Shown in pieces: positions 55,453-64,000 of a stretch of 64,000 nt of DNA. The position numbers and the translations under genes were made by a program. The stretch's first letter is position 1. Each line of letters begins with the position of its first letter. Source of the DNA: SZUA-36 sp963753105 (GTDB lineage: Bacteria > Pseudomonadota > Gammaproteobacteria > Xanthomonadales > SZUA-36); the NCBI GenBank assembly GCA_963753105.1, contig CAVWBD010000003.1, positions 412,714 through 476,713 on the forward strand, read 5' to 3'. The notes under the pieces were generated by a model. The model did no database searches, was not told where the DNA came from, and worked only from the letters and a program-made list of their open reading frames with translations.

Positions 55453-56742
55453 ATGTCTAAATTCATCCTGTCTCTATTCCTGTCAGTATTGGTAGTGCCT
55501 GCTTCTTTTGGGCAGTCTCCGATATCCTCAGATGATTCGCCGTCCACTGTCGAGACAACGGACGAATCCGGCTATGCACCTGCCGATACAGACTTTCTAT
55601 CGCGGTCCACCCTCACAGGTGATTGGGGAGGTGCACGCGCAAACCTGGCTGACAATGGCGTGAGCGTGGATCTCAGGTACACCTCTTTCTACCAGGGCCT
55701 GGTATCTGGGACCGGAAACCAGGATTTCGAGTACGGCGGCAAGGTTGATGCCTTCATCAACCTGGACAGCGGCAAAATGGGTCTGTGGGAGGGTGGCAGC
55801 TTTCGCTCGCATATCGAGTATAGCCATGGCGATCTTGCCACCAATCTCGGTGGCGCACTGTTTGCGACCAATACCGCATTGTACTGGCCTGTGGTTACAC
55901 CGGAAGAGGTAGTGGCCACCTCGCTGAACTACACCCAGAAAGTGGGAGAAAAAAGTACTGTTGCGGTCGGTAAATTCAACCCCGTTGATGTGTATGCATC
56001 ACACGCCTTTCATGGTGGCTGGGGCATCGACCGTTTCACGAATATTGTCCCCGTCGCGCCGCCAAGCGGTCTGATCCCCGTCGTGTTCATGGGGGTGCTC
56101 ACCAACATCGTAACCGCACCAGTTGACTGGACTGTCATCGTCTCCGATCCAAACGACCGTACCAACGACTACTTTCCAGGTGACCTGTTCGAAGATGGCG
56201 TGTTGTTTGCGGTCAATGCGACACATTTCACGACGCTCGCCGGGCGCAAGACGTCGTTCGGAATCACTGGTCTGTATAGCACGGCAGACGGTGTGGATTA
56301 CTCGTCAATTGGGGGCGGTCTCGTGGAAACAAGCAACAAGTCGGGCGCCTACAATGTCAACGTTCAGTTCAGGCACGATCTGCAACAAGGCAATGTGCAA
56401 GCGGGCGAAGCCTGGGGATTCTATCTCAAGGCAGGGATCGCTGATGGTAACCCTAACTATGTGAAAAGTTCGTTGCTCTTCGGGGTAGGCGGCAGGGCAC
56501 TGTTTTTCGGACGTCCTCAAGACAGTTTTGGCCTGGGTGTTTACTACTACAATCTCAGTGATGAATTGCAGAGTTCAGTAACCAAAACCAAGTTCAAGGA
56601 TGAGGCAGCTATTGAAGCTTTTTACAATTGGGCAGTGACACCTTGGCTTTATGTCGGGCCGGACATACAGTACATCAACACGGCCACCGGCAACTTTGAT
56701 AATGCCCTGGTCGTGGGCCTGAGAATGCAAATCCGGATCTAG
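55453..56742 (+). CDS. OprB-like carbohydrate-selective porin
   Basis: 429 residues with a signal peptide (FILSLFLSVLVVPASFG). The motif SRSTLTGDWGGARANLADNG followed by VSVDLRYTSFYQGLVSG is the hallmark of OprB porins; the end VVGLRMQIRI is a barrel closing strand. ATG at 55453 has AAGGG seven bases upstream, better than the TTG six bases earlier. OprB relatives pass sugars or other small organics; here it lies just behind the desulfinase-like gene, so passage of an organosulfur compound is an inference from context. Confidence 0.87.
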   Translation: MSKFILSLFLSVLVVPASFGQSPISSDDSPSTVETTDESGYAPADTDFLSRSTLTGDWGGARANLADNGVSVDLRYTSFYQGLVSGTGNQDFEYGGKVDAFINLDSGKMGLWEGGSFRSHIEYSHGDLATNLGGALFATNTALYWPVVTPEEVVATSLNYTQKVGEKSTVAVGKFNPVDVYASHAFHGGWGIDRFTNIVPVAPPSGLIPVVFMGVLTNIVTAPVDWTVIVSDPNDRTNDYFPGDLFEDGVLFAVNATHFTTLAGRKTSFGITGLYSTADGVDYSSIGGGLVETSNKSGAYNVNVQFRHDLQQGNVQAGEAWGFYLKAGIADGNPNYVKSSLLFGVGGRALFFGRPQDSFGLGVYYYNLSDELQSSVTKTKFKDEAAIEAFYNWAVTPWLYVGPDIQYINTATGNFDNALVVGLRMQIRI

Positions 56743-56792
56743 GTATCTCGCGAAGACCAGGCAGTTTCATTAAGCCGTACCGAGTGGAAAAA

Positions 56793-56825
56793 TTAAGGGG
56801 TCGGAAGATTAAGGGGTCGGACCAG
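56793..56825 (+). repeat. REP-type repeats left of the RAYT gene
   Basis: Two copies of TTAAGGGGTCGGA, at 56793-56805 and 56809-56821. The second extends to GGGGTCGGACCAG (56813-56825), the exact complement of the core on the other side of the gene. Confidence 0.8.
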
Positions 56826-56893
56826 TACATCCTATTGGTTTTCATAGTAATTAGTCGCCATAAGTAGACATTTTCCATCTTAAAAGATCAATT

Positions 56894-57631
56894 TCAATCC
56901 GAAAAATGCGATTTTGCGAGACTGTTATCCTGAATCAGGAATGTGCTTTCAGAATGTTCTGAAATAGACCGATGATAGGCTTTTAGGCCCATCAGAGACT
57001 TCACTCGTTCAACGTAAGCTTGAGAGCCGATAGCAATGGACTCGGTCCAAACACCCTCTCGCTCACACTGCCTTTCATGCATACGACTATCCACCCAACT
57101 CTTGTGCACAGATCTTAATGTTTGTTCACTTGAAATATTGGTCAGCCTGAGAAGGGCATGTCGATCGATTATCTGGTAACGCTGTGGTGGCGATTGAATT
57201 TCACGATATCCACTGACTTTCCATTCGGCAGGATGATCCACGACACCAGCCCGGAGCATATTCAGGTCTATGTATACGAGGCATTGTATCAAGTGCTGGT
57301 CGGTGGAAACCGCGGTGGCGAAGTAACGATCTTCCCAAAAGGCCCCACTTCTGGATTTCCTCCGGTTATATTCCTGGGCTGTTCGGCCGGAGATCAGTTG
57401 CATGCTCTTGGCTATTTCACCCCGCCCCATATCTTGAACCAGCAAGTGAACATGGTTACTGGTGGCGATATAGTTCAAAACCAACAAGCCATAGCGTTTT
57501 CTGGCCTGAAACAAGTAGTGCTTCCAGCGCAGACGGTCGCGTTCAAATTTCAAAAGAAATTTGCGGTCATGACATCGCTGAGTGATGTGCCAGACGACAC
57601 CGGGCAGATAAAAACGATTGGCTCTGGGCAT
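56894..57631 (-). CDS. REP-associated tyrosine transposase (RAYT, IS200-like Y1 family)
   Basis: About 245 residues from the ATG at 57631 (a TTG at 57655 is less likely). N-terminal FYLPGVVWHITQRCHDRKFL, the HUH motif in NYIATSNHVHLLVQD, and the Tyr-containing segment VYIDLNMLRAGVV identify a Y1 single-strand transposase of the REP-associated type, which are usually single-copy domesticated enzymes thought to mobilise REP sequences. GGGGTCGGACCAG-type repeats flank it on both sides, supporting the assignment. Intact frame. It separates the OprB-like porin from the sensor kinase. Confidence 0.93.
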   Translation of the reverse strand: MPRANRFYLPGVVWHITQRCHDRKFLLKFERDRLRWKHYLFQARKRYGLLVLNYIATSNHVHLLVQDMGRGEIAKSMQLISGRTAQEYNRRKSRSGAFWEDRYFATAVSTDQHLIQCLVYIDLNMLRAGVVDHPAEWKVSGYREIQSPPQRYQIIDRHALLRLTNISSEQTLRSVHKSWVDSRMHERQCEREGVWTESIAIGSQAYVERVKSLMGLKAYHRSISEHSESTFLIQDNSLAKSHFSD

Positions 57632-57728
57632 TTTACACGTTCCGGACTTAGGCAATGCAAAGATGAACCAATATGAGATGTTTAGCTACCGGGAAACTCC
57701 TTGAATCATCGTAGGGTATTTACTTTTC

Positions 57729-57810
57729 AAGGAGTTGAACTGGTCCGACCCCAGAGTCTGGTCCGACCCCAGAGTCACTTAAGGAGTTGAACTGGTCCGA
57801 CCCCAGAGTC
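57729..57810 (-). repeat. REP-type repeats right of the RAYT gene
   Basis: Three copies of CTGGTCCGACCCCAGAGT (57740-57757, 57758-57775, 57792-57809); two of them lie in a 30-base direct repeat beginning AAGGAGTTGAA (57729-57758 and 57781-57810). The core is the complement of GGGGTCGGACCAG at the left flank. Confidence 0.85.
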
Positions 57811-57881
57811 CCAGAGTCCGCAGAGTCCCTACCCAGTTCTTTTCGGTTGCGGGTCATGGCTAATCCTATCAGAATGCGTCC

Positions 57882-59660
57882 ATGCGTCCGACTTTACAAT
57901 ATCTGTGCTGCCTGGCGATCGCTACTTCCGGTCTTGTGTTCAGCTGCGTCCCTGCATGGGCGCAACAGGATGATGTACTCCAGATACTGATCATTAACAG
58001 TTATGACGAGAGCACACCGCCCTACTTCACGCTGAAAAATACATTCATGCTCGAGTTGCAAAAGCAATACACATCACCCATTGCTTTTCGGCAGTTTGAT
58101 CTGGAAGCACGTAGCGGGGGCGAATCGGACCGCGATGAGCTGAAGTCCCGGTTATTACAAAATGAATACGGCAGTACGCCCCCCGACCTGGTCGTTTCAA
58201 TAGGCCCGCCGGCTATTGCTTTCTGGTTAAGCCGGCGTGATCCGGTTTTTTCAGATATACCGTTTATTGCTGTTGCCGCTGATTTTTCCTTGGCCAATAT
58301 GAAGTTTCGACCGGGTGATGCGGTGGTCGTTACCCATTATTCGTTCCAGGAAGGCATCGGAGAGCTCATGGGCATACTGCCTGAAACCTCTCACATCGTC
58401 ATGGTTATCGGTGCGTCTAAAGATGAAGCGTCGCTGGCGAATTTCGCCCGGCAGGCGCTCGAACCGATCTATCCGGATATCAATTTTGAATTCACCAATC
58501 ACTTGAATTTGACGGCATTGTGGCAGCGGCTTGGACAACTTCGGCCAGGATCGGTTGTCTATTTTATTCTCTATGACAGTGATGTGGACGGTGTTCAGCT
58601 GAACCATTATTCCGGTATGTACCGAATAAGATCAAGCAGCAGTGTGCCGGTGTTTGGTCCTTACGACGATCAGCTTGGCCAGGGAATTGTTGGTGGCAGT
58701 CTTATCCGGTTAACGCAGGTAGGCATTGAGATTGCAGTGACTGCGCAAGAGGTATTGCAAGAAAGACCAACTGATGTCGCTTGGACGGTAATCCCCCTGA
58801 GCACGCCAACCTTTGACTGGCAGCAGTTACAAGCGTGGGGGATTGCGCCTTCCCGACTACCGACTGGCAGTGTCATTCGTTTTAAGCCGCCAGGTCTTTG
58901 GGAACGACATGGTAGATGGATTTTGCTTGTCCTTGTTGTTTTCGCAGCACAGGTGGTACTGATTACTTCATTGCTGGTACAGCGACGGCGCCGACGGCGG
59001 GCTGAACGCTCCAAAATTCAGTTGGGGCGACGCTTGATAACAGCGCAGGAAGATGAGCGCCGTCTGCTCGCGCGCGAGCTTCATGATGACATGTCACAGC
59101 GCCTGGCGCGTTTGGCTATTGATACCGGCTTTGTGGCTTCCAACCAGGGTAGCGATGCGGCCACGGAGGTAATACAAAATCTTCAGCCCGAACTGGTTAG
59201 ACTCTCCCAGGATGTACACGACATGTCGTACCGCCTGCACCCATCCCTGATTGAGGATCTTGGCCTGGTGGCTGCCCTGCAAACCGAATGTGAGAGAATG
59301 CGTCGGTATACGGATGCTGTAATCATTGACCAAATTGTTGAGATACAGAGGAAGATTCCCGACGATACTGCATTGTGTCTTTACCGTATCACCCAGGAAG
59401 CAATGAACAATGCTATCAAGTATGCAAAAGCTGACACGATCGAAGTCGTGCTTATGCGTGAGCGGAAATCGTTGGTATTATCGGTGCGTGATGATGGCAG
59501 GGGTTTTGACCCGGCAGATGATTTACTGCAGTCAAGTATCGGCCTTTCGAGCATGCGCGAACGGGCCGAGATTGCAGGCGGATCTCTGGAAATTCGCAGT
59601 CAGGCAGGCAAAGGTACAACGGTGAGTGCCATTGTGCCCATCCAGGGAGCAGTAGAATGA
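57882..59660 (+). CDS. Sensor histidine kinase (HisKA_3, NarL type) with periplasmic binding-protein-like sensor
   Basis: 592 residues. A signal/anchor (ATSGLVFSCVPAWA) is followed by about 300 periplasmic residues resembling ABC substrate-binding domains (LQILIINSYDESTPPYFTLK; LVVSIGPPAIAFWLSRRDPV). A membrane helix lies at about residues 347-366. The cytoplasmic part has the phosphorylated His in LLARELHDDMSQRLARLA and an ATPase domain with EAMNNAIKYA and RDDGRGFDP. It overlaps the response regulator by four bases. The ligand is unknown; the nearby transport and sulfur genes are candidate outputs. Confidence 0.92.
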   Translation: MRPTLQYLCCLAIATSGLVFSCVPAWAQQDDVLQILIINSYDESTPPYFTLKNTFMLELQKQYTSPIAFRQFDLEARSGGESDRDELKSRLLQNEYGSTPPDLVVSIGPPAIAFWLSRRDPVFSDIPFIAVAADFSLANMKFRPGDAVVVTHYSFQEGIGELMGILPETSHIVMVIGASKDEASLANFARQALEPIYPDINFEFTNHLNLTALWQRLGQLRPGSVVYFILYDSDVDGVQLNHYSGMYRIRSSSSVPVFGPYDDQLGQGIVGGSLIRLTQVGIEIAVTAQEVLQERPTDVAWTVIPLSTPTFDWQQLQAWGIAPSRLPTGSVIRFKPPGLWERHGRWILLVLVVFAAQVVLITSLLVQRRRRRRAERSKIQLGRRLITAQEDERRLLARELHDDMSQRLARLAIDTGFVASNQGSDAATEVIQNLQPELVRLSQDVHDMSYRLHPSLIEDLGLVAALQTECERMRRYTDAVIIDQIVEIQRKIPDDTALCLYRITQEAMNNAIKYAKADTIEVVLMRERKSLVLSVRDDGRGFDPADDLLQSSIGLSSMRERAEIAGGSLEIRSQAGKGTTVSAIVPIQGAVE

Positions 59661-60298
59661 GTCGAATAAGAGTACTGCTTGCAGATGATCATCGCATTGT
59701 TGCCGAAGGTCTCAGACGATTGCTGGAAGCAGAGTTCGAACTTGTAGGGGTGGTGGAGGATGGCCGGGCCATGCTGGTTGCGGTAAAAGAACTCAATCCT
59801 GACGTCATCATTTCCGATATCACGATGCCGGAACTCAATGGCGTTGAAGCTCTTGAGGGACTGAAAAAGGTGGATCCCGATGTCAAGCTGGTCTTCCTGA
59901 CAATGCATCACAACACGGCCTATGCGCGAAGGGCACTTGAAGCAGGTGCGTTGGGCTATGTGCTCAAACATTCCGCCACCGAAGAGCTGATCATGGCAGT
60001 GCGCGCAGCTTTCCTGGGACGAACCTTTGTCAGCCCGGCCATTGCCGGGGATCTGATGAAGGCAATGAAGGAAGGTGATGACGCCGATATCGATCCGGTC
60101 CGTAAATTGACATTACGTCAACGCGAGATATTGCGACTGCTGGTGGATGGGCACTCGGCCAAGGTCATCGGCTCGCGCCTGGATATATCAGCCAGAACCG
60201 TTGAGTTCCATAAGTATTCGATGATGGAAACACTCGAGCTTTCTTCCAGCGCAGACTTGATTCGTTTTGCCCTGCAGAGCGGTGTCAACGAAATATAA
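59657..60298 (+). CDS. NarL/FixJ-family response regulator
   Basis: 213 residues. The receiver domain has the acidic pair in VLLADDHRIVAEG and phospho-acceptor Asp54 in VIISDITMPELNG; the C-terminal LuxR-type helix-turn-helix is LTLRQREILRLLVDGHSAKV followed by SRLDISARTVEFHKYSMME. It is the cognate partner of the upstream kinase through a four-base overlap. Target promoters are not visible directly. Confidence 0.94.
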   Translation: MSRIRVLLADDHRIVAEGLRRLLEAEFELVGVVEDGRAMLVAVKELNPDVIISDITMPELNGVEALEGLKKVDPDVKLVFLTMHHNTAYARRALEAGALGYVLKHSATEELIMAVRAAFLGRTFVSPAIAGDLMKAMKEGDDADIDPVRKLTLRQREILRLLVDGHSAKVIGSRLDISARTVEFHKYSMMETLELSSSADLIRFALQSGVNEI

Positions 60299-60303
60299 GG
60301 TTT

Positions 60304-60723
60304 TCAGTGTATACGGGTGCTCAGACCAAAACCGGCTGAGACGAATTCGTCACCCCGTAAAACAGCACTGACTGCGGTCATAAGATCGCTGCCGATACTG
60401 CGTTTGAGAACAACGCCTTTCGCGCCGGAAGCGAGCGCAATGCGTACGACGCTGGCCTGATCGTGTACCGATAAAACGATCACCCTGGATTCCGGCGACG
60501 ATTGAAGAACTTTCTTCAATAAAGATGAGAAATTGCTGCCCAACAGGGAAATGTCCAGCACGACCACGGTTGGTGACAATCGTTGAACGCCTTCATTCAA
60601 CGATGCAGCGTCAGCCACGATATAAACCGTCTTGAAAGTCGTTTCCAACAGACCTCGAACGCCCTCGGAAAGCTTCGTGTGACGGTCGGCCAGTATTGCG
60701 CAGCCCACTTGTTGATGTTCCAT
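60304..60723 (-). CDS. Stand-alone receiver-domain protein
   Basis: 139 residues, a single response-regulator receiver domain with no output domain. The phospho-acceptor Asp is in TVVVLDISLLGSN and the conserved Lys in KGVVLKRSIG; the N-terminal acidic pair is reduced (LADRHTKLSEG). It is convergent with the NarL-type regulator (5-base gap), so it may buffer phosphate or modulate the same kinase. ATG at 60723 is preferred to a GTG two codons upstream. Confidence 0.8.
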   Translation of the reverse strand: MEHQQVGCAILADRHTKLSEGVRGLLETTFKTVYIVADAASLNEGVQRLSPTVVVLDISLLGSNFSSLLKKVLQSSPESRVIVLSVHDQASVVRIALASGAKGVVLKRSIGSDLMTAVSAVLRGDEFVSAGFGLSTRIH

Positions 60724-60929
60724 TTCCACTCACCAAAAAAAAGTTTGACCTGGTAATCTCCAGGTTATCAACTGCCAGTTCATTAGATACCCAAACGACA
60801 ATCCCCGCTATCCGTAAATTTACCAGTCGTGCCTTGAAAGTTTTCGAGTGCAGGTGCCGTTATTGGTACCTATTACCATAGTGTTCTTTCCTGCCTTATG
60901 CCTGCGGAGTCTACGTCGGACACTTCAGT

Positions 60930-62712
60930 TCAGCTTGCATTGCCACTTTTCTCCCATTCCTTGCGAAACGCCGCTGCGGCGTGCCGGTTGGTCGGGTAGA
61001 AATGGTCCAGTTCGATTAGTTCTGCAAGATCGTATTTCTCCAGCCACGTACGGAAGCTGCGATCGGCGCGACTGATGGCAAAGGTGACGTTGTGTTTGGC
61101 CAGCAATGTAACCACTTGCCGTAGAACTTGGGCACCGGTGGTATCGACATCGGATATCGCTTCCGCATCCAGCACAAACCATCGGACCGGTGTGGAGTCC
61201 TGGGTAATCATTAACTCGACCTCATCGAGAAACTGGGTGGCGTTAGCAAAGTAGAGCGGGGCACCGAATCGATAGATGGCCAGACCTTCAGGACCGACAG
61301 TGGTACCAAGGTTCGAGTATACGAAATGGCTTCCATCCTCCGCTTCCAGAAGGGCCGATGTGGAAGGACGAGACGCCCGCCGGATGACATCAATGGTTGA
61401 CAGCAGGAAGGCGATGAGGACGGCGCGTAAGGGACCCAATGCCAAAACGCTGACAAGGCAAACGATGGCAATCCAGAACTCCGAACGGCGCATCCGGTAC
61501 AGCTCCTTTAGCTCATGAACCTCGATCAGTGAGAGTACTGCGTTGGCAACGATGCCTGCCAGTGCCGCATTGGGCAGGAACGCCAGCACGTCGGTGAAAA
61601 ACATCATCACGATGGCGATCGTGCCGGCCGCCACCAGGCTGGGTAACTGGGTCTTTGTACCCGAGGCATCCATCGCCGCTGAACGGGAAGGGCTGTTACC
61701 CGTGACCAGCGAACCGGTGAAACCAGCCGCGAGATTAGCTGCACCATAGGCGAACAGCATCTGGTCACCGTCTACCTTATAGTCGTACTTATTGCTGTAA
61801 CTGCGAACCACCAGGAGGCCTTCGCAAAGCAGAATCGCTACGATCGCCAGGGCACCAGGTAATAGCCGCAGGTAGTCGGCCAATGGAATGGCGGGTAAGC
61901 TCAGAGTCGGCGGACCCGATGGCATTGAGCCGAGTACACCCACACCTTTTGTGGAGAGATCGAAGAACGCCACGATGAGATGTCAGCAACACCAGCGCCA
62001 CCAGTGCACCGGGGATTTTCGGCGTATAGCGCTTCATCAAGCGGACAATCAGGAATGCCGAGACTCCTATCGCCACCGACCACAGGTTCATATGCGGGAT
62101 CGATTCAAACATGGCGATCAGTTCCACAAAGTAGCCCTCGGTATGGACGGAGCTTGCCATGGCCTCCTTGACCTGCTCTGCTGCTGCCAGCGCCATACCC
62201 GGGTCAGCCGAATGGGGGGCAGCGAGAATCTTGCGTACCTGGTTGGTGAACACCTCGATACCCAGACCGGTGATGAAGCCTGCCATCACGGCACGCGAAA
62301 GAAAGTTCGCGAGATACGCCAGCCGGAACAACCAGAATATAAAGAACAAAACCCCGATGATAAGGGCCAGGGCCAGGGCGTACTGCAAACGCAGCGGGTC
62401 TCCCGGCATGGCAAAACCAACCAGTGCGGCACCGACCAGGCCGGCCATGGAGGCATCAGGGCTGGTGACCAGGTGGCGCGAACTTGTAAATATCACGAAG
62501 ATCGCCAGGGGAATGATCGCTGCATAAAGACCGGCCACAGGCGGCAGACCGGCAACCTGGGCATAACCGATGTTAAGTGGGATCATCAATGCAGCAAGGG
62601 TGATACCTGCCGAGACCTCCCTCGGTGCATCGGCCAGTTTGACGCCTTGCAATCCCACAAACAGCCGGGGCCATTTGATGTTGGTGAATACGCCTGTTTT
62701 GTTGTTACTCAT
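60930..62712 (-). CDS. SulP-family anion transporter with STAS domain, one frameshift
   Basis: About 593 residues. The N-terminal part shows the SulP signature (AALMIPLNIGYAQVAGLPPV, then AGLYAAIIPLAIF) and many membrane helices; the C-terminus is a STAS domain (RFGAPLYFANATQFLDEVEL; VLDAEAISDVDTTGAQVLRQ). One extra base near 61976 breaks the frame (LVLLTS continues IVAFFDLSTKG when removed). SulP proteins carry sulfate, bicarbonate or other anions; given the desulfinase-like neighbour, sulfate is the first guess. It is the second gene of an operon behind the BASS transporter (four-base overlap). Confidence 0.88.
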
Positions 62713-63584
62713 GTCTTCTTTGCCAGTTCAACCAGTGAGTGCTTCAAAAACACCCTGGCTGCAATCGCGGCGAGCACAACCGACCACAACGTCCACATGA
62801 TCACCATCACCATGATGCGTGGATCCGCGTCTGGAATGGCAAGGGCCGCTGCAAAAACAGCCGCAATATTCCGTGTTCCCATCCCCAGGGACATCACACT
62901 ACGCTGGTTCTGTTTCATGCCGAAGCCGAAGAGGTAGGTGATAATTGCAACAGCGACCATGAAGATGGTCATTGATAGCAGGGCGAATTCACCAGCCGTA
63001 TTAAGCATGCTCTTACCGTAGAGTACGAGACACACGATGACTGTCAATATTGTGGAAATCAGGGCCAGACCTTTTACTGCCGGGAAAATTTTAGTTGCTC
63101 CCTGATCGGCGTAATGACGTATTACCGCGCCAATCATCAGCGGTAGCAGTATGGTCAGGAGTAATGGTTTCGCGAGCGCCCAGGCGCTGATCGTCAGGCC
63201 CGTGATCATATAGGGTGCCATGAGTGGCATAAACACGACCGTGCCGACCGATACCAGTGGAATGAGGGCGCCCGCAAACCCCACATCTCCGTTGGCTTTT
63301 CCGACCATCTGCTGCAGGAAAGGTGCACAGGGCGCAAGACTGGTGAGTAGCACCACGATCACGTAGGGTTCATCCAGGGGCAGTATCCTGGTGATCAGGA
63401 GACCGACCACCGGTCCCAAAACCCAGCCCCAGACAAAGATCAGCGCCAGGGCTTTTTTGTCCTGCAGTGCCGCCTTTACATCCGGCATTTTGACCTGGAG
63501 GCCCATGGCTGCCAGGTTGGACACGGTGAAAACCAAAACCAGGGGGTTAAGCGTGGTTTCAAGAAACTGCATGAAGGCACTCAT
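62709..63584 (-). CDS. BASS-family (bile acid:sodium symporter type) transporter
   Basis: 291 residues with about nine membrane helices. The family's crossover helices are visible in VLLTSLAPCAPFLQQMVGKANGD and in VMSLGMGTRNIAAVFAAALA. BASS relatives import organic anions with sodium (bile acids, pantoate, pyruvate and others); the substrate cannot be fixed here. It overlaps the SulP gene by four bases and lies 27 bases behind the glutamate dehydrogenase gene, so all three may be one transcript. Confidence 0.86.
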   Translation of the reverse strand: MSAFMQFLETTLNPLVLVFTVSNLAAMGLQVKMPDVKAALQDKKALALIFVWGWVLGPVVGLLITRILPLDEPYVIVVLLTSLAPCAPFLQQMVGKANGDVGFAGALIPLVSVGTVVFMPLMAPYMITGLTISAWALAKPLLLTILLPLMIGAVIRHYADQGATKIFPAVKGLALISTILTVIVCLVLYGKSMLNTAGEFALLSMTIFMVAVAIITYLFGFGMKQNQRSVMSLGMGTRNIAAVFAAALAIPDADPRIMVMVIMWTLWSVVLAAIAARVFLKHSLVELAKKT

Positions 63585-63611
63585 AGCTATTTACCTTTTA
63601 AGTCGTCAACA

Positions 63612-64000
63612 CTAAGTTAGCAACGACGGTGGCAGGTGATGGCCAATCGCTTTTCGAGCGGTAGCTGCACGCGCGACGCGTTTAACGGCCAGTACAAATG
63701 CCGCGGTACGGTGGTCAAGACCTTCTTTTTGAGCCAGCTCGTTCATACTGCTGAACGCCCGGCGCATCATCTTCTCCAGTTCTTCCACAACCTTGGCTTC
63801 TTCCCAACGGAATTGCTGGATGTTCTGGCACCATTCGAAATAGCTGACAGTCACACCGCCGGCGTTGGCAAGGATATCGGGAATCACGATCACGTCTTTA
63901 CCGACCAGGATGTCATGTCCTTCCGCGGTACACGGTCCATTGCCACCTTCAACGACGATTTCTACTTTCACATCACCGGCATTCTCAGCCGTTATGGCTT
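63612..64000 (-). CDS. gdhA: Glutamate dehydrogenase, C-terminal part (runs off the window)
   Basis: Open at the right edge; 129 residues visible (AITAENAGDVKVEIVVEGGN, then PDILANAGGVTVSYFEW). That segment of the Rossmann domain is characteristic of Glu/Leu/Phe dehydrogenases, and the aromatic EWCQNIQQFRW favours glutamate. The end is RKAIGHHLPPSLLT. Reversible oxidative deamination of glutamate to 2-oxoglutarate is expected; cofactor choice cannot be judged from this part. Confidence 0.88.
   Translation of the reverse strand, partial: AITAENAGDVKVEIVVEGGNGPCTAEGHDILVGKDVIVIPDILANAGGVTVSYFEWCQNIQQFRWEEAKVVEELEKMMRRAFSSMNELAQKEGLDHRTAAFVLAVKRVARAATARKAIGHHLPPSLLT

Noticed and set aside
57729..57810. 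Possible short CRISPR array from repeated 30-base units
   Set aside because: Only two full units with a 22-base interval made of another partial copy; they match the RAYT flanks, so REP repeats explain them.

Overview
The window looks like one chromosomal contig from a Gammaproteobacterium of moderately high GC. Evidence: the mnmA-hflD pair (hflD is essentially gammaproteobacterial), the clpS-clpA order next to infA, an ACR3/ArsC pair, an RND pump under a TetR repressor, REP-type palindromes and a REP-associated tyrosine transposase. Genus cannot be told from sequence alone. Both ends cut genes: a glutamate-cysteine ligase/CBS fusion on the left and a glutamate dehydrogenase on the right.

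Layout. 0-4 kb: ligase/CBS, lipoprotein, DUF3465, crotonase and TetR. 4-8.3 kb: membrane fusion protein and RND transporter, divergent from tetR across a near-ideal palindromic operator. 8.3-8.7 kb: a repeat-rich gap. 8.7-17.4 kb: core genes (HAD hydrolase, HHH protein, acnA, hflD, mnmA, clpS, clpA, infA, tRNA-Gly). 17.4-25.9 kb: small and secreted proteins, tRNA-Cys, a MORN lipoprotein pair, a YbaK-like deacylase and an M20 amidohydrolase, with interspersed palindromes.

25.9-37.6 kb is the most unusual part. A seven-gene minus-strand operon encodes a secreted protein with QNAMEFL repeats, a transmembrane Ser/Thr kinase ending in a SUMF1-type domain, a degenerate HtrA/trypsin-like domain joined through a membrane helix to an FHA domain, a MotA/TolQ/ExbB-type channel protein, a soluble FHA protein, and two paralogous vWA proteins whose N-terminal helix resembles ExbD/TolR. 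Divergent to it lies a secreted TPR protein with a degenerate CHAT (caspase-like) domain. The predicted topologies form a coherent trans-envelope phospho-signalling apparatus, which I propose as the candidate undescribed system.

37.6-53.1 kb: aldehyde dehydrogenase, DDAH, an M49-like peptidase, arsenic resistance, DUF3313, DUF3300-DUF2950, an antiporter remnant, a patatin-like lipoprotein and three outer-membrane barrel candidates. 53.3-63.6 kb: a second notable cluster with a periplasmic rhodanese, a Tat-exported protein strongly resembling the sulfinate desulfinase DszB (Cys/His/Arg triad conserved), an OprB-like porin, a RAYT flanked by its repeats, a NarL-type two-component system, a lone receiver domain, a SulP-STAS transporter and a BASS transporter. 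A role in organosulfur use is inferred.

Many genes, including housekeeping ones (clpA, mnmA), are split by single-base shifts, most of them one extra base, and the affected genes cluster (about 4-9, 13-16, 34-52 and 62 kb). This looks more like uncorrected indel error in the assembly than mass pseudogenisation. I give such genes as one CDS with the shift positions.
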